From Holophagae bacterium (lineage in GTDB: Bacteria; Acidobacteriota; Holophagae; Acanthopleuribacterales; Acanthopleuribacteraceae), in assembly GCA_030429565.1 (NCBI GenBank), contig JAUIFE010000006.1, positions 1-64,000 on the forward strand: a stretch of DNA of 64,000 nucleotides, written 5' to 3'. Shown here one piece after another: positions 52,068 through 61,223 of the stretch; the stretch's first letter is position 1, and the number at the start of each line of letters is the position of its first letter. The notes under the pieces were generated by a model. The model did no database searches. It was given only the letters and a program-made list of their open reading frames with translations, and had not been told where the DNA came from. Made by a program: the position numbers and the translations under genes.

Positions 52068-52982
52068 TCAGTGAAAAATAGAGTTAACCCGTTTGAGCGG
52101 GTTGTCCGAGTTGAGGAACGGGAAGGCCAGATATCCTGGAACTTCGCCTGGCTCGCGCACGGGGAAACCCTCGTTGACGTGCATGCCGACGACGGTGATG
52201 TTGTCTTTGCCGCCGGCCGATTTGGCTTCGGTGACGAGTGCTTTGACAAAATCTTCGAGGCTGCCGTTACAGGAGGCGCGCACGCGTTCCTGAAGCTTTT
52301 CCGGGGTGAACTCGGAGTAGAGGCCGTCGCTGCAGATGACAATGATGTCGCCCTTGCACAGCGGTAGGTAGGAGACGTCGACCTTGAGGTTGTCCTGGGT
52401 GCCGAGTGCTTGCAGGATGACGTTGCGTTGCGGGTGCCGCAAGGCTTGCACTTCGGTAATGGTGCCGAGCTCGACGAGGTGACCGACGAAACTCTGGTCA
52501 CGTGTGATTTTTAAGAGGTTGCCGTCGCGGAAACAATAGGCACGCGAGTCGCCAATTTGGCAAAGGTAAAGCACGGCGTCTTTGAGGAAGGCGGCGGTGA
52601 GGGTCGCGCCCATGGGTTTGCGAATGTCGAGTTCGCGGGCTTTGGCGAAAATAGCGCGGTTGGCCCAATGGACGGAGGCCTCGATAATTTGAGCGATTTC
52701 CTCGGGGGCGGCTTCGTTGAGGTCCTGACGATGGTCGTCGATGTAATCGCGAATGGCCTGTAGTGTGGTTTGACTGGCGACCTCGCCGGCGGCGGCGCCA
52801 CCCATCCCGTCCGAAACGGCGATGAAAATGCCGGTCTCGTTTTCGTAGGTGAACGTGCCTGACGTATTCAGTTCGGGCCGAGCCTGGTTCGTCGTTTGAA
52901 TTAAATAACAGTCTTCGTTTCCGGAGCGAACACAACCTACATCGGTCAGGCCGTTGACCTGGACCACTCTGACTTGACTCAT
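52068..52982 (-). CDS. PP2C-type Ser/Thr protein phosphatase
   Basis: This 304-residue soluble PPM phosphatase has the metal-binding motifs DVGCVRSGNED (about 14-24), VSDGMGGAAAGE (about 57-68), the SDGLYSEF motif near 225 and GKDNITVVGM near 265. It dephosphorylates Ser/Thr residues, so it may counter Hanks-type kinases such as the one at 5626. No transmembrane part is seen. The ribosome binding site is weak (GTGAG). It stands alone between hemH and a WYL regulator. Confidence 0.93.
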   Translation of the reverse strand: MSQVRVVQVNGLTDVGCVRSGNEDCYLIQTTNQARPELNTSGTFTYENETGIFIAVSDGMGGAAAGEVASQTTLQAIRDYIDDHRQDLNEAAPEEIAQIIEASVHWANRAIFAKARELDIRKPMGATLTAAFLKDAVLYLCQIGDSRAYCFRDGNLLKITRDQSFVGHLVELGTITEVQALRHPQRNVILQALGTQDNLKVDVSYLPLCKGDIIVICSDGLYSEFTPEKLQERVRASCNGSLEDFVKALVTEAKSAGGKDNITVVGMHVNEGFPVREPGEVPGYLAFPFLNSDNPLKRVNSIFH

Positions 52983-53255
52983 AGCGCGTACTCACGAAAT
53001 TTTGGCCCAATTATACGGGAAGAACAGACCCAAGGGCAAGCTGGAGACCACCGCGCCCGAGGTGCCGGGTTGCTTAAGCCGGTGGCACGATTCGTCGGGA
53101 AAAAGCGAACGCATCGCCGCGAGGCGGTGTCGCGCAAGTCTTTCCAGGCGGAAGCCCGGGCGCGGGACTCATAGGGTGAGTGGGGCAAACAGCGCTTTCG
53201 TTGTGAAAAAAAAATAAAAGAGCGCTGGTTTTTTTTCCTGTTCGGGGCGGCTACT

Positions 53256-54311
53256 TCAGGTTTCGGCGGGTGGGTCGTACTGGGCGAAGCCGGCTTGGAG
53301 GTCGGCGCGCAGGGTGTCGATCAAGCTTTGCGGTTCGAGGACCTTGACGTGGGGTCCGTAGCTCATGAGCCAACTGCGCAGTTCCACGGTGGGTTGCAGG
53401 AAGAGGGTCATGTGCAGGCTGCCGTCGCGTTTGGTTTGGGTCTTTTGGCTGTGGTGCCAGCGGCGGCCGGCGACGTTGGGGGCGACCAGCTTGGTGAATT
53501 GCAGAACGATGCGGCAAGGTTCGTTATCGGAAATCAGGCCAAACGAGGATTGGAAGCGTTGGCCGGGATCGTAATCCTCGGGATAGGGGAAGGCCTCTTC
53601 GAGCAGGGTCACGCTTGCGATGCGCTCGACGGCGAAGGTGAGGTCGCGTTTGCGGTCGGGCCGGTTGGGATCGATGTCGCGGCGGCCGACGAGGTACAGG
53701 GCGCGTTTGTACATGAGCATGCTGAGCGGGGCCAGTTCGTGCTGTTTGGGATCGGTGCGCGGCGATTGATAGGCGATGCGGATCTTCTTTTGGCTGACGA
53801 GCGCTTTGACGAGTTGTTCGAGCACGGTGTTGTGGTTGCTGTAGTCTTTGGGCGCTTCGGTAAAGTGGAAAAACTTCTTTTTGAAGTCCTTCATGACGAG
53901 CGAGACTTGGTGGCCTTGGGCTTTGTAGATGGCGGTCTGGATTTTCTCAAACACGTCGAGGGCGCCTTCGTGGATGAAGGTTCCGTCGAGGAAGGTGATG
54001 AAATCGAGGGCCATGTAGAGGCTCATCAGCTCGTAGGCGGAACCTTGCATGTTGACGTCGCGGCGGCGAAAACGCAGGCGTGAGCCGCCACCTTGGCGCA
54101 CAATTTCCACGGTCGATTCGCCGTCGTGATCGAGGAAGTTCTCGCGAATCTCCTTGAGGTAACGCGACAAGGTGCGTTCAGAGATACTGAGCCGTTGGGC
54201 GAGATCTTTGGTGCTGATGCCGATGGGGTGTTCGTGTAACCAGTTGATGATTTGGGCGACCCGCATCGCGGCGCCGTAGGTGGGCTTGCTGCTGGGCGGG
54301 GTCTCGCTCAT
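53256..54311 (-). CDS. WYL-domain transcriptional regulator
   Basis: This 351-residue protein has an N-terminal winged helix (about 15-75; GISTKDLAQRLSISERTLSR) and a WYL ligand-binding domain (about 145-245; LAPLSMLMYKRALYLVGRRD, then FAVERIASVTLLEEAF), plus the C-terminal extension typical of the family. WYL domains often sense nucleic-acid ligands. The ATG overlaps the stop of the upstream MBL-fold gene (ATGA), so the two are translationally coupled. Confidence 0.9.
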   Translation of the reverse strand: MSETPPSSKPTYGAAMRVAQIINWLHEHPIGISTKDLAQRLSISERTLSRYLKEIRENFLDHDGESTVEIVRQGGGSRLRFRRRDVNMQGSAYELMSLYMALDFITFLDGTFIHEGALDVFEKIQTAIYKAQGHQVSLVMKDFKKKFFHFTEAPKDYSNHNTVLEQLVKALVSQKKIRIAYQSPRTDPKQHELAPLSMLMYKRALYLVGRRDIDPNRPDRKRDLTFAVERIASVTLLEEAFPYPEDYDPGQRFQSSFGLISDNEPCRIVLQFTKLVAPNVAGRRWHHSQKTQTKRDGSLHMTLFLQPTVELRSWLMSYGPHVKVLEPQSLIDTLRADLQAGFAQYDPPAET

Positions 54312-55141
54312 ATGTCCAGGGTCCGCAAGGGCTCGTTCTGCTCGGCGAGGGTGAAGGGGATTTTCTCGAGGCCGAGCCGGCGCAGGGCGCGTTTGAGTTG
54401 CAAGGTCAAGAGGCGGCGGTCGTTGTTGCTGTCGCTGAGGTGGGCAAGGACGAGGTGTTTGACGTCGTCGTGGAGGATGTCGGGCAACATGTCGAGCATG
54501 CTTGCGTTGCTGAGGTGGCCGAGGCGGCCGGCAATGCGCTGCTTGAGTGACCAGGGGTAGGGGCCCTCTTTAAGCATGTCGAGGTCGTGGTTGGCTTCGA
54601 TGAGCAAGGTATCGCAGCCCTTGAGGCTTTCCATGACGAGCCCGCTGGCGTAGCCGAAATCGGTGATGTGACCGAGCACGCGGTTGTCGCATTCAATGCG
54701 GAAACCGACGGGGTCGACGGCGTCGTGGGGCAGAGAAATGGGGTGGACACACATGGTGCCGAGCTGAATCGAACGGCCAGGGACCATTTCGTACCAGTCA
54801 CTGAACTTTTTCTCGCGCAAGGCGACGCTAAAGGTGCCCTGGGTGCTGAAAATGGGGACGCCGAACTTGCGGCTGAGGGTGTGCACGGAACGGACATGAT
54901 CGGAGTGCTCGTGGGTGACCAGGATGGCGGTCAGGTGGCTGGGATCAAAACCGCGTGCGGTGAGACGCGCACAGATCTCCTTGCCGGAAAAACCGGCGTC
55001 GATGAGCAGGTGGGTGTCCTGACTGGAGATGAGGCTGCAATTGCCGGAACTCCCGCTGCCAAGGACGGTTAAGCGGAAATCGAGGTCGGTGGCGGTGTGA
55101 TCGGTGGTGGCCGGAGCGGCGGCATCTTGAACAACGGACAT
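54308..55141 (-). CDS. MBL-fold hydrolase (YycJ/WalJ-like)
   Basis: This 277-residue metallo-beta-lactamase-fold protein has the motif THEHSDHVRSVHTL (HxHxDH) near residue 75 and the opening LTVLGSGSSGNCSLISSQDT, characteristic of the YycJ/WalJ exonuclease-like subgroup. A later metal histidine is in SLPHDAVDPVGF and an aspartate/histidine in EANHDLDML. The ATG at 55141 was chosen (AAGG upstream); a TTG two codons earlier is possible. It is coupled to the WYL regulator. Confidence 0.9.
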   Translation of the reverse strand: MSVVQDAAAPATTDHTATDLDFRLTVLGSGSSGNCSLISSQDTHLLIDAGFSGKEICARLTARGFDPSHLTAILVTHEHSDHVRSVHTLSRKFGVPIFSTQGTFSVALREKKFSDWYEMVPGRSIQLGTMCVHPISLPHDAVDPVGFRIECDNRVLGHITDFGYASGLVMESLKGCDTLLIEANHDLDMLKEGPYPWSLKQRIAGRLGHLSNASMLDMLPDILHDDVKHLVLAHLSDSNNDRRLLTLQLKRALRRLGLEKIPFTLAEQNEPLRTLDI

Positions 55142-55345
55142 GAGCAAACCTTAATTATTCGCGGGAAAATATTGTGGTCGCGGTGGCGCAGCACACCATA
55201 TGCTGTGTCCCGTTTTTTTTCGGGCGACCCCAACTTCTTCCGCATCCTATCATGTTTCCCGGTGGCTCGGCGCGCTTTTCTTGGTCGGCTTCGCGCCCGT
55301 CCCGTGGTAGGTTTGCTCTTTTGTAAACCACTTCCCGGAGGTTGA

Positions 55346-56329
<984 letters not shown>

Positions 56330-56383
56330 GGCTTGCGCACGCCGCCGCGCGGTTTCGTGGGGCGGCGTGGCTTGTGTGGCGGC

Positions 56384-57487
56384 TTAGTAGTCTTCTTCGT
56401 ACTCGTTGAGGTCGTAAACGCATTCCGGTGGAACGGCGTCGGCCAAGGCTTCCGAGTGGGTCGTGATAAAGAACTGGTTGTTGAGGCCCAGTTTCGGCAG
56501 ATACTCGAGCATGGCGATCTGTAGTTCGGGGTGCAGGTGCTGCTCGAACTCGTCGATGAGGATGACGGAGTTGTGAATATTCATGAAGGCGAAATCGAAG
56601 ATGAACGGGAACACGGCGCGTTCGCCGGAGGACATTTCGGCGATTTCGTATTGGTTCTTGCCGTCGTAGAGGAAGAACCAAGGCACTTCGGAACCGCTTT
56701 CGCGGGGGACGGCGCCCTCGAAACTGTGATTGGGGAACAGGGTTTTAAAGGCGCGCTCTAAGTCACTGTAGAGGTCGCGTTGCCCGGGGCGCAGTTGGTA
56801 CTTGCCTTCGGTGACGCGCTGGTGAAAGTACATCCAGTCGGCAAGGCGACGGCGCAGCATGTTTTCGTCGAAGTTGCCCTTGCGATCGTCGTGTTCGTCG
56901 ACACTGAGGCCGGTTGAGCCGCGAAACTCGTTGTACCAAAAGACGGAACCGACGTTTTTGAAGAGGTCAAAACCTTCGGGGGCCTGACGGACGAGTTTGC
57001 GGGCGTACTCGCGGCCGCGAAACTGAAAGTACTGGCCGCGACTGGGGGCGCTGACTTTGCCTTCGACGAGGGTGAGCATGACGTCTTGCTCTTGAGAGGG
57101 CAGCAGCGCCTCGGGGTTTTCGGCGAAATCGGGCACGCGCGAAAAGTAATCGCAGGCGGCGGCGAGCTCGGCTTTGGAAAAGTGAATGCCGAGCAGGACT
57201 TCGTAGGGGAATTGCCAGGAGCGGGCGGCCAGTTCGAGATAGAAGCCGGGCCAATCGAGATCGGAGGCACGGCGCAGGCGACCGGTGGCGACCCCGAGCG
57301 TGGAGGAGATGGCCTGGAGGATGGTGGACTTGCCCGAGGCGTTGCCGCCGTACAGGATGACCAAGTCGTTGACCTCTCCGGTTTCCTCGTTGACGAATGA
57401 CAATTCGTGGTCGTGAAATTTTTTAAAATATTTCAGGGATAGTGATGCGACTTTCAAGCTAAGCCCCTTTTCGCCCGACAATTGCAT
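56384..57487 (-). CDS. AAA/ABC-type ATPase (SMC-like, AAA_15/21 type)
   Basis: This 367-residue protein has Walker A GGNASGKST (about 48-56), an ABC-type signature MSSGERAVFPF, Walker B VILIDEFEQHLHP and a switch histidine in ITTHSEALAD. It looks like the ATPase half of OLD/RecF-like or predicted 'ATP-binding' proteins without the TOPRIM nuclease domain. No nuclease or effector partner is adjacent, so defence function is only speculative. Start uncertainty: ATG 57487 or TTG 57457, the latter having AAAGGGG 7 bases upstream. Confidence 0.85.
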   Translation of the reverse strand: MQLSGEKGLSLKVASLSLKYFKKFHDHELSFVNEETGEVNDLVILYGGNASGKSTILQAISSTLGVATGRLRRASDLDWPGFYLELAARSWQFPYEVLLGIHFSKAELAAACDYFSRVPDFAENPEALLPSQEQDVMLTLVEGKVSAPSRGQYFQFRGREYARKLVRQAPEGFDLFKNVGSVFWYNEFRGSTGLSVDEHDDRKGNFDENMLRRRLADWMYFHQRVTEGKYQLRPGQRDLYSDLERAFKTLFPNHSFEGAVPRESGSEVPWFFLYDGKNQYEIAEMSSGERAVFPFIFDFAFMNIHNSVILIDEFEQHLHPELQIAMLEYLPKLGLNNQFFITTHSEALADAVPPECVYDLNEYEEDY

Positions 57488-58360
57488 GCTTCAGCTTAGC
57501 CAACGGGCAAACGAAATCTTCTAACATCTTGAGATGATTGAGGTCAAGATGTGACTCGCGAAAGCGGGCCGCTTCGTGTGGCTGAAGATAAAAAAGGGTG
57601 GAGGGCATATTGTATCCGGCGATAGAAGTATGGTGAGCGGTATAAAGCGCTCAAATGCGTTTTAACTATTTTGTATCTATGGTTAGGGCATAGAAGGGGT
57701 TGAGTGGGTGTGCCGATCAGCGGTGTTTCGACGAGCAAAACCCCGCACTCGACCACCCTTCGCGAAGTGAGGGTGCCGCGCCGGCCGTGAGGGTGGACGC
57801 GATCGCAGGGTGCGTGTGCTTATCTTATCGGTCGATTTCTACAAAGTTTACGAATTGATGTCCGAATTTTAACGATAACCGCACCTTTTTTAGTGAGTAT
57901 TCTGTTAAAGAAAGGGGAATGTTGCCGACTAGGAAAAGCGCAGGGCACGCGTGGTTTTTGGCGGCGACGGGCGACAGCGGCGGACAAGCCCCTTGGCAAT
58001 AACATCTTAGCTTGGGCGGACAAGGGCGGCCGCCAAGCTGGGCGATGATGCGAGGTCGTCGCAATCAACGGGATGAACCTTGGACGTGGCGGTGGGCTTT
58101 TGTCCAAGAATCCGGAGCCGCAACACGTGAGTTAGGAAGAGCATAACGTTGTACTTTTCTTTATAGATAACGAAGATCAGCGGCGAACGGACAACGCGGC
58201 GTCGGCTTCTGGTGCGGACCAGAGCGCGAACTGACCCTCTTCAACTCATGGGTTTTAGCGATGAGATTCGGTTCCGGTATAGCATAACGGAAAATTCAAA
58301 ATTTAACGATTCATAAAAAGCGTCTTTTGGCGAGGTTTGGGCGCTTTTTTTGAAATAAGT
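57488..58360. other. Long intergenic region without supported gene
   Basis: No gene is seen on either strand; open frames are short and lack starts or ribosome binding sites. It separates the ATPase gene from the rtc operon and contains only scattered GC-rich patches. Confidence 0.5.
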
Positions 58361-58398
58361 CGGGGCGCCTTCTTTCCGAATGGGAAAGGGGCGCCCCG
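58361..58398. terminator. Hairpin downstream of rtcA
   Basis: CGGGGCGCC (58361-58369) pairs with GGCGCCCCG (58390-58398). An inner stem CTTTCC/GGAAAG surrounds a 4-base loop. It lies 45 bases beyond the rtcA stop (minus strand), a plausible terminator. Its inner CCTTC-TTT...GAAAGG pattern recalls the hairpins at 1-56 and 62875-62933. Confidence 0.6.
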
Positions 58399-58442
58399 GG
58401 TTGGCGGTTTGATTTTGGTGAAATGGTGGGACGGCGGTTCCA

Positions 58443-59465
58443 TTAGCGGGCGCTTACCGCAATGCGGTAGGCGTCCTCGCGGACGGGGTCGCATTGGAAG
58501 CGCACGGGCAGGAATTGCTCGATGATGCGAATGTTGGTGTGGGTGTGAAGTGAGGGGGTGACGGTGTAAAAACTGCCGTCACCGGCAAGGGCGATGGGGA
58601 TGAGGAGTTGATCGGCGAGATGTTCGCCGACGGGCACGCCGGCGGCGAGAAAGGCCTTGGCCTCGCGGGCAAGGTCGGTGGCAAGGTGGCGTGAGCGCGC
58701 CTTGATTTCGCCGATGGCGGTAAAGGTTTCGGTGACTTGGGTGTCGGCTATGCTGACTTCGAAGCTGTTGCCGGCGCCGATGGCGTCGTTCACTTGGTGC
58801 AAGAAGCGCCGTTCTCTTGGGATTGAAAGCATATCGCCGACGCGGGTTAGTTGTTGGTGCCCGATTTTGGCGGGTAACTCGGCGACCCAGGCTTGCGCGG
58901 TGAGTTCGCCTTTGTCGTGTCCGTCCCTGAGGTGCAAGGGCTGCGGGTTTGGGTTGGGCGTGACTTCGATTTCCAAGCGGCCGCCGCCGACGGGGATGTA
59001 GCCGCGTCGGGCGAGGCGGATTTTGACCTGTAAACCCATGCGTTCCAGCAGCGGCAGGAAGGTGCGTTGGATGAATTCGAAGGTCGGCGCCTTGGGGTTG
59101 TGGGTGCCGCCCTCAATCACCACTTCGCTGGGGCCGTCGGCGGCCAGCAAAGGGTAGAGGATCGTTTGCAGGACCAGCATGGTGCTGCCGGCGGTGCCGA
59201 TGGCGAAATGATAACGACCGGAACGCGGTGCGGCCGGTTCAAACCGAAAGGCTTGGCTGCCGAGCGTGACGCCCTCGGTGTGGGCGTTGCTGATTTGGGC
59301 GGCGGCTTTGACCGCGGTTAGGTGCTGGCGTAACAGGCCGGGTTTCTTCCGGCCGGCGCGCACGTGGGTTACGCTGATCGGCGTGGCGGTGAGGATGGAC
59401 AGCGCTACGGCGCTACGAATGACTTGACCGCCGCCTTCACCTTGAGATCCGTCGATAAATAACAT
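58443..59465 (-). CDS. rtcA: RNA 3'-terminal phosphate cyclase
   Basis: This 340-residue protein converts RNA 3'-phosphate ends to 2',3'-cyclic phosphate via a covalent AMP-His intermediate. FIDGSQGEGGGQVIRSAVAL at the N-terminus and the candidate adenylylated histidine in LHTHTNIRIIEQF near the C-terminus are present. The ATG at 59465 has AGGAG 8 bases upstream; a longer open frame to 59591 has no ribosome binding site. It follows rtcB by 273 bp on the same strand, the conserved rtcBA order. Confidence 0.93.
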   Translation of the reverse strand: MLFIDGSQGEGGGQVIRSAVALSILTATPISVTHVRAGRKKPGLLRQHLTAVKAAAQISNAHTEGVTLGSQAFRFEPAAPRSGRYHFAIGTAGSTMLVLQTILYPLLAADGPSEVVIEGGTHNPKAPTFEFIQRTFLPLLERMGLQVKIRLARRGYIPVGGGRLEIEVTPNPNPQPLHLRDGHDKGELTAQAWVAELPAKIGHQQLTRVGDMLSIPRERRFLHQVNDAIGAGNSFEVSIADTQVTETFTAIGEIKARSRHLATDLAREAKAFLAAGVPVGEHLADQLLIPIALAGDGSFYTVTPSLHTHTNIRIIEQFLPVRFQCDPVREDAYRIAVSAR

Positions 59466-59738
59466 GAGCATTACTCCTGAGTGCGGCGGGCCGGCACGAA
59501 GGAGCGCGAGAAGGCCAAATCGAAAACGCCGCGATGGGCCGCGCGTGGGCGCGGGTTTGAGATGAGCGGCCCGGCGGGTCGGCTCCGTCAAAACGAAGGA
59601 TGGGAGCGAGTGCGGGCGCGGGTTGGCGCCGGGCGCTCAACCTTGGGAAAGGGTCGGCGCCCGGTTGGGTGGATGACAAGCGGGGCCAGGCGAGTCCGGC
59701 GCGCTTGTCTAGGCGTTGGTGGTGCGAAAGGGGTGCGG

Positions 59739-60968
59739 CTAGCCCTTAACGCACACGACTTGTTTGAGGGTGTGGACGACTTCGATTAAGTCGGACTGGG
59801 CTTTCATGACGGCGTCGATCGGTTTGTAGGCGGCCGGCGTTTCGTCAATGACGGCTTCGTCTTTGCGGCACTCGACGCCGGCGGTGGCCTTTAAGTGTTC
59901 GTCGAGGCTAATGCGTTTCTTGGCTTGGGTGCGCGACATGACGCGGCCGGCGCCGTGGGAGCAGCTATGGAAGCTCTCTGGGTTACCGAGGCCGCGCACG
60001 ATAAACGAGCGGGCGCCCATGCTTCCGGGGATGATGCCGAGTTCGTCGCGACGTGCGCTGACGGCGCCCTTGCGGGTGATCCACACTTTTTGACCGAAGT
60101 GGTTTTCGTGGGAAACGTAGTTGTGGTGACAGTTGACGGCTTGTTTCTCAGTTTTAAAACGACGCACGCCTTTAACTTCCTGCAGCGCTTTGATGACGTG
60201 TTCCATCATGACGTTGCGGTTTTGGCGGGCAAAGTCCTGAGCCCAGGCGACGGCCTCAACGTAGTCGTCGAAGTAATCGGTCCCTTCGCGCAGGTAAGCG
60301 AGGTTCTGGTCGGGCAAGTTCGCGCCCCAGGAGCGCATATCTTTTTTAGCCAGTTCGATGAAGTAGGAGCCGATGCGGTTCCCGACGCCGCGCGAGCCGC
60401 TGTGGAGCATGATCCACACGCGATCCGCTTCATCAAGGCAGATTTCGATAAAGTGGTTGCCGGTTCCGAGGGTACCGAGGTGATGGATGTGATTGGATTT
60501 TTCGATGATCGGATGTTTGGCGGTAATCGCCTCAAACCGGCTGTTCAAAGACGCCCAATTCTTGGCGACCCGGGTTGGGACATCTTGCCAGGAGCCTTTG
60601 TCTTGGCGACGGCCGCCGCTGGTGCGCCCGTGCGGCACGGCTTTTTCGATGGCGGTCCGCATCGGTTTCAAGTTATCGGGCAGATCGGCGGCGTTTAAGT
60701 CGGTGCGGACGGCCATCATACCGCAGCCGATGTCGACCCCGACGGCGGCCGGGATAATGGCTTTGGTGGTGGGGATGACGCTGCCGACAGTGGCGCCGAT
60801 GCCCTTGTGAACATCGGGCATTAAAGCGATGTGTTTGTAAATGATCGGTAGCCGGGCGGCCAAGCGGACTTGTTGTTCCGCGCCGGAATCAAAGGGGACG
60901 CCGTTGACCCATGCTTTGATGGGGGCGGATCCGTGTTGTTCGATCAAACGAAAAGGAGACTGTGTCAT
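59739..60968 (-). CDS. rtcB: RNA-splicing ligase RtcB
   Basis: This 409-residue tRNA/RNA ligase joins 2',3'-cyclic phosphate (or 3'-phosphate) ends to 5'-OH using GTP and Mn2+. Key residues are visible: VGVDIGCGMMAVRT with the metal cysteine, GTGNHFIEIC, HSGSRGVGNRIG, NCHHNYVSHE and the guanylylated histidine region FHSCSHGAGRVMSR. GAGGT precedes the ATG. It is the first gene of the rtcBA operon, read from the sigma-54 promoter at 61028-61045. Confidence 0.96.
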   Translation of the reverse strand: MTQSPFRLIEQHGSAPIKAWVNGVPFDSGAEQQVRLAARLPIIYKHIALMPDVHKGIGATVGSVIPTTKAIIPAAVGVDIGCGMMAVRTDLNAADLPDNLKPMRTAIEKAVPHGRTSGGRRQDKGSWQDVPTRVAKNWASLNSRFEAITAKHPIIEKSNHIHHLGTLGTGNHFIEICLDEADRVWIMLHSGSRGVGNRIGSYFIELAKKDMRSWGANLPDQNLAYLREGTDYFDDYVEAVAWAQDFARQNRNVMMEHVIKALQEVKGVRRFKTEKQAVNCHHNYVSHENHFGQKVWITRKGAVSARRDELGIIPGSMGARSFIVRGLGNPESFHSCSHGAGRVMSRTQAKKRISLDEHLKATAGVECRKDEAVIDETPAAYKPIDAVMKAQSDLIEVVHTLKQVVCVKG

Positions 60969-61027
60969 AGCAAAAAAGACCTCGTAGGTTGGGTTGATCC
61001 GGCGTCGGATCCTGTTGCTTGTGGTTA

Positions 61028-61045
61028 TTGCAGGTCGAATGCCAA
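61028..61045 (-). promoter_or_regulatory. Sigma-54 (-24/-12) promoter of rtcBA
   Basis: On the minus strand TTGGCATTCGACCTGCAA matches the consensus TGGCAC-N5-TTGCA, with exactly 10 bases between the invariant GG and GC. The transcription start would be near 61018, about 50 bases before the rtcB ATG. It faces rtcB and fits activation by RtcR. Confidence 0.85.
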
Positions 61046-61159
61046 AAGTGTTGTCTAGCCTTCGTTTTCAAGTAAGTTCTTTTCTTTCAGGGCTTTGCTT
61101 TGATTTGGGGGCGGTGGTGCGGTGACATTTTTTTTGTGACGAATGCAGGTTTTATCTTT

Positions 61160-61188
61160 TTGCATAGAGTCGTATTGAGATATATAAT
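61160..61188 (+). promoter_or_regulatory. Sigma-70-type promoter of rtcR
   Basis: TTGCAT (61160-61165) and TATAAT (61183-61188) are separated by exactly 17 bp, and transcription would start about 30 bases before the GTG at 61224. It points toward rtcR and suggests constitutive low-level activator synthesis. Confidence 0.8.
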
Positions 61189-61223
61189 TTTTTGAGTTTA
61201 AGGCTCGGCACAAGGAGGCGCTG

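Noticed and set aside
53295..54083. 262-residue plus-strand open frame
   Set aside because: It lies antisense to the WYL regulator, whose domains are clear; a shadow frame of GC-rich coding DNA.
56384..57487. ATPase as part of an anti-phage defence pair
   Set aside because: The ATPase resembles OLD-type proteins but no nuclease, TOPRIM or effector gene is adjacent, so a defence role would be guesswork.
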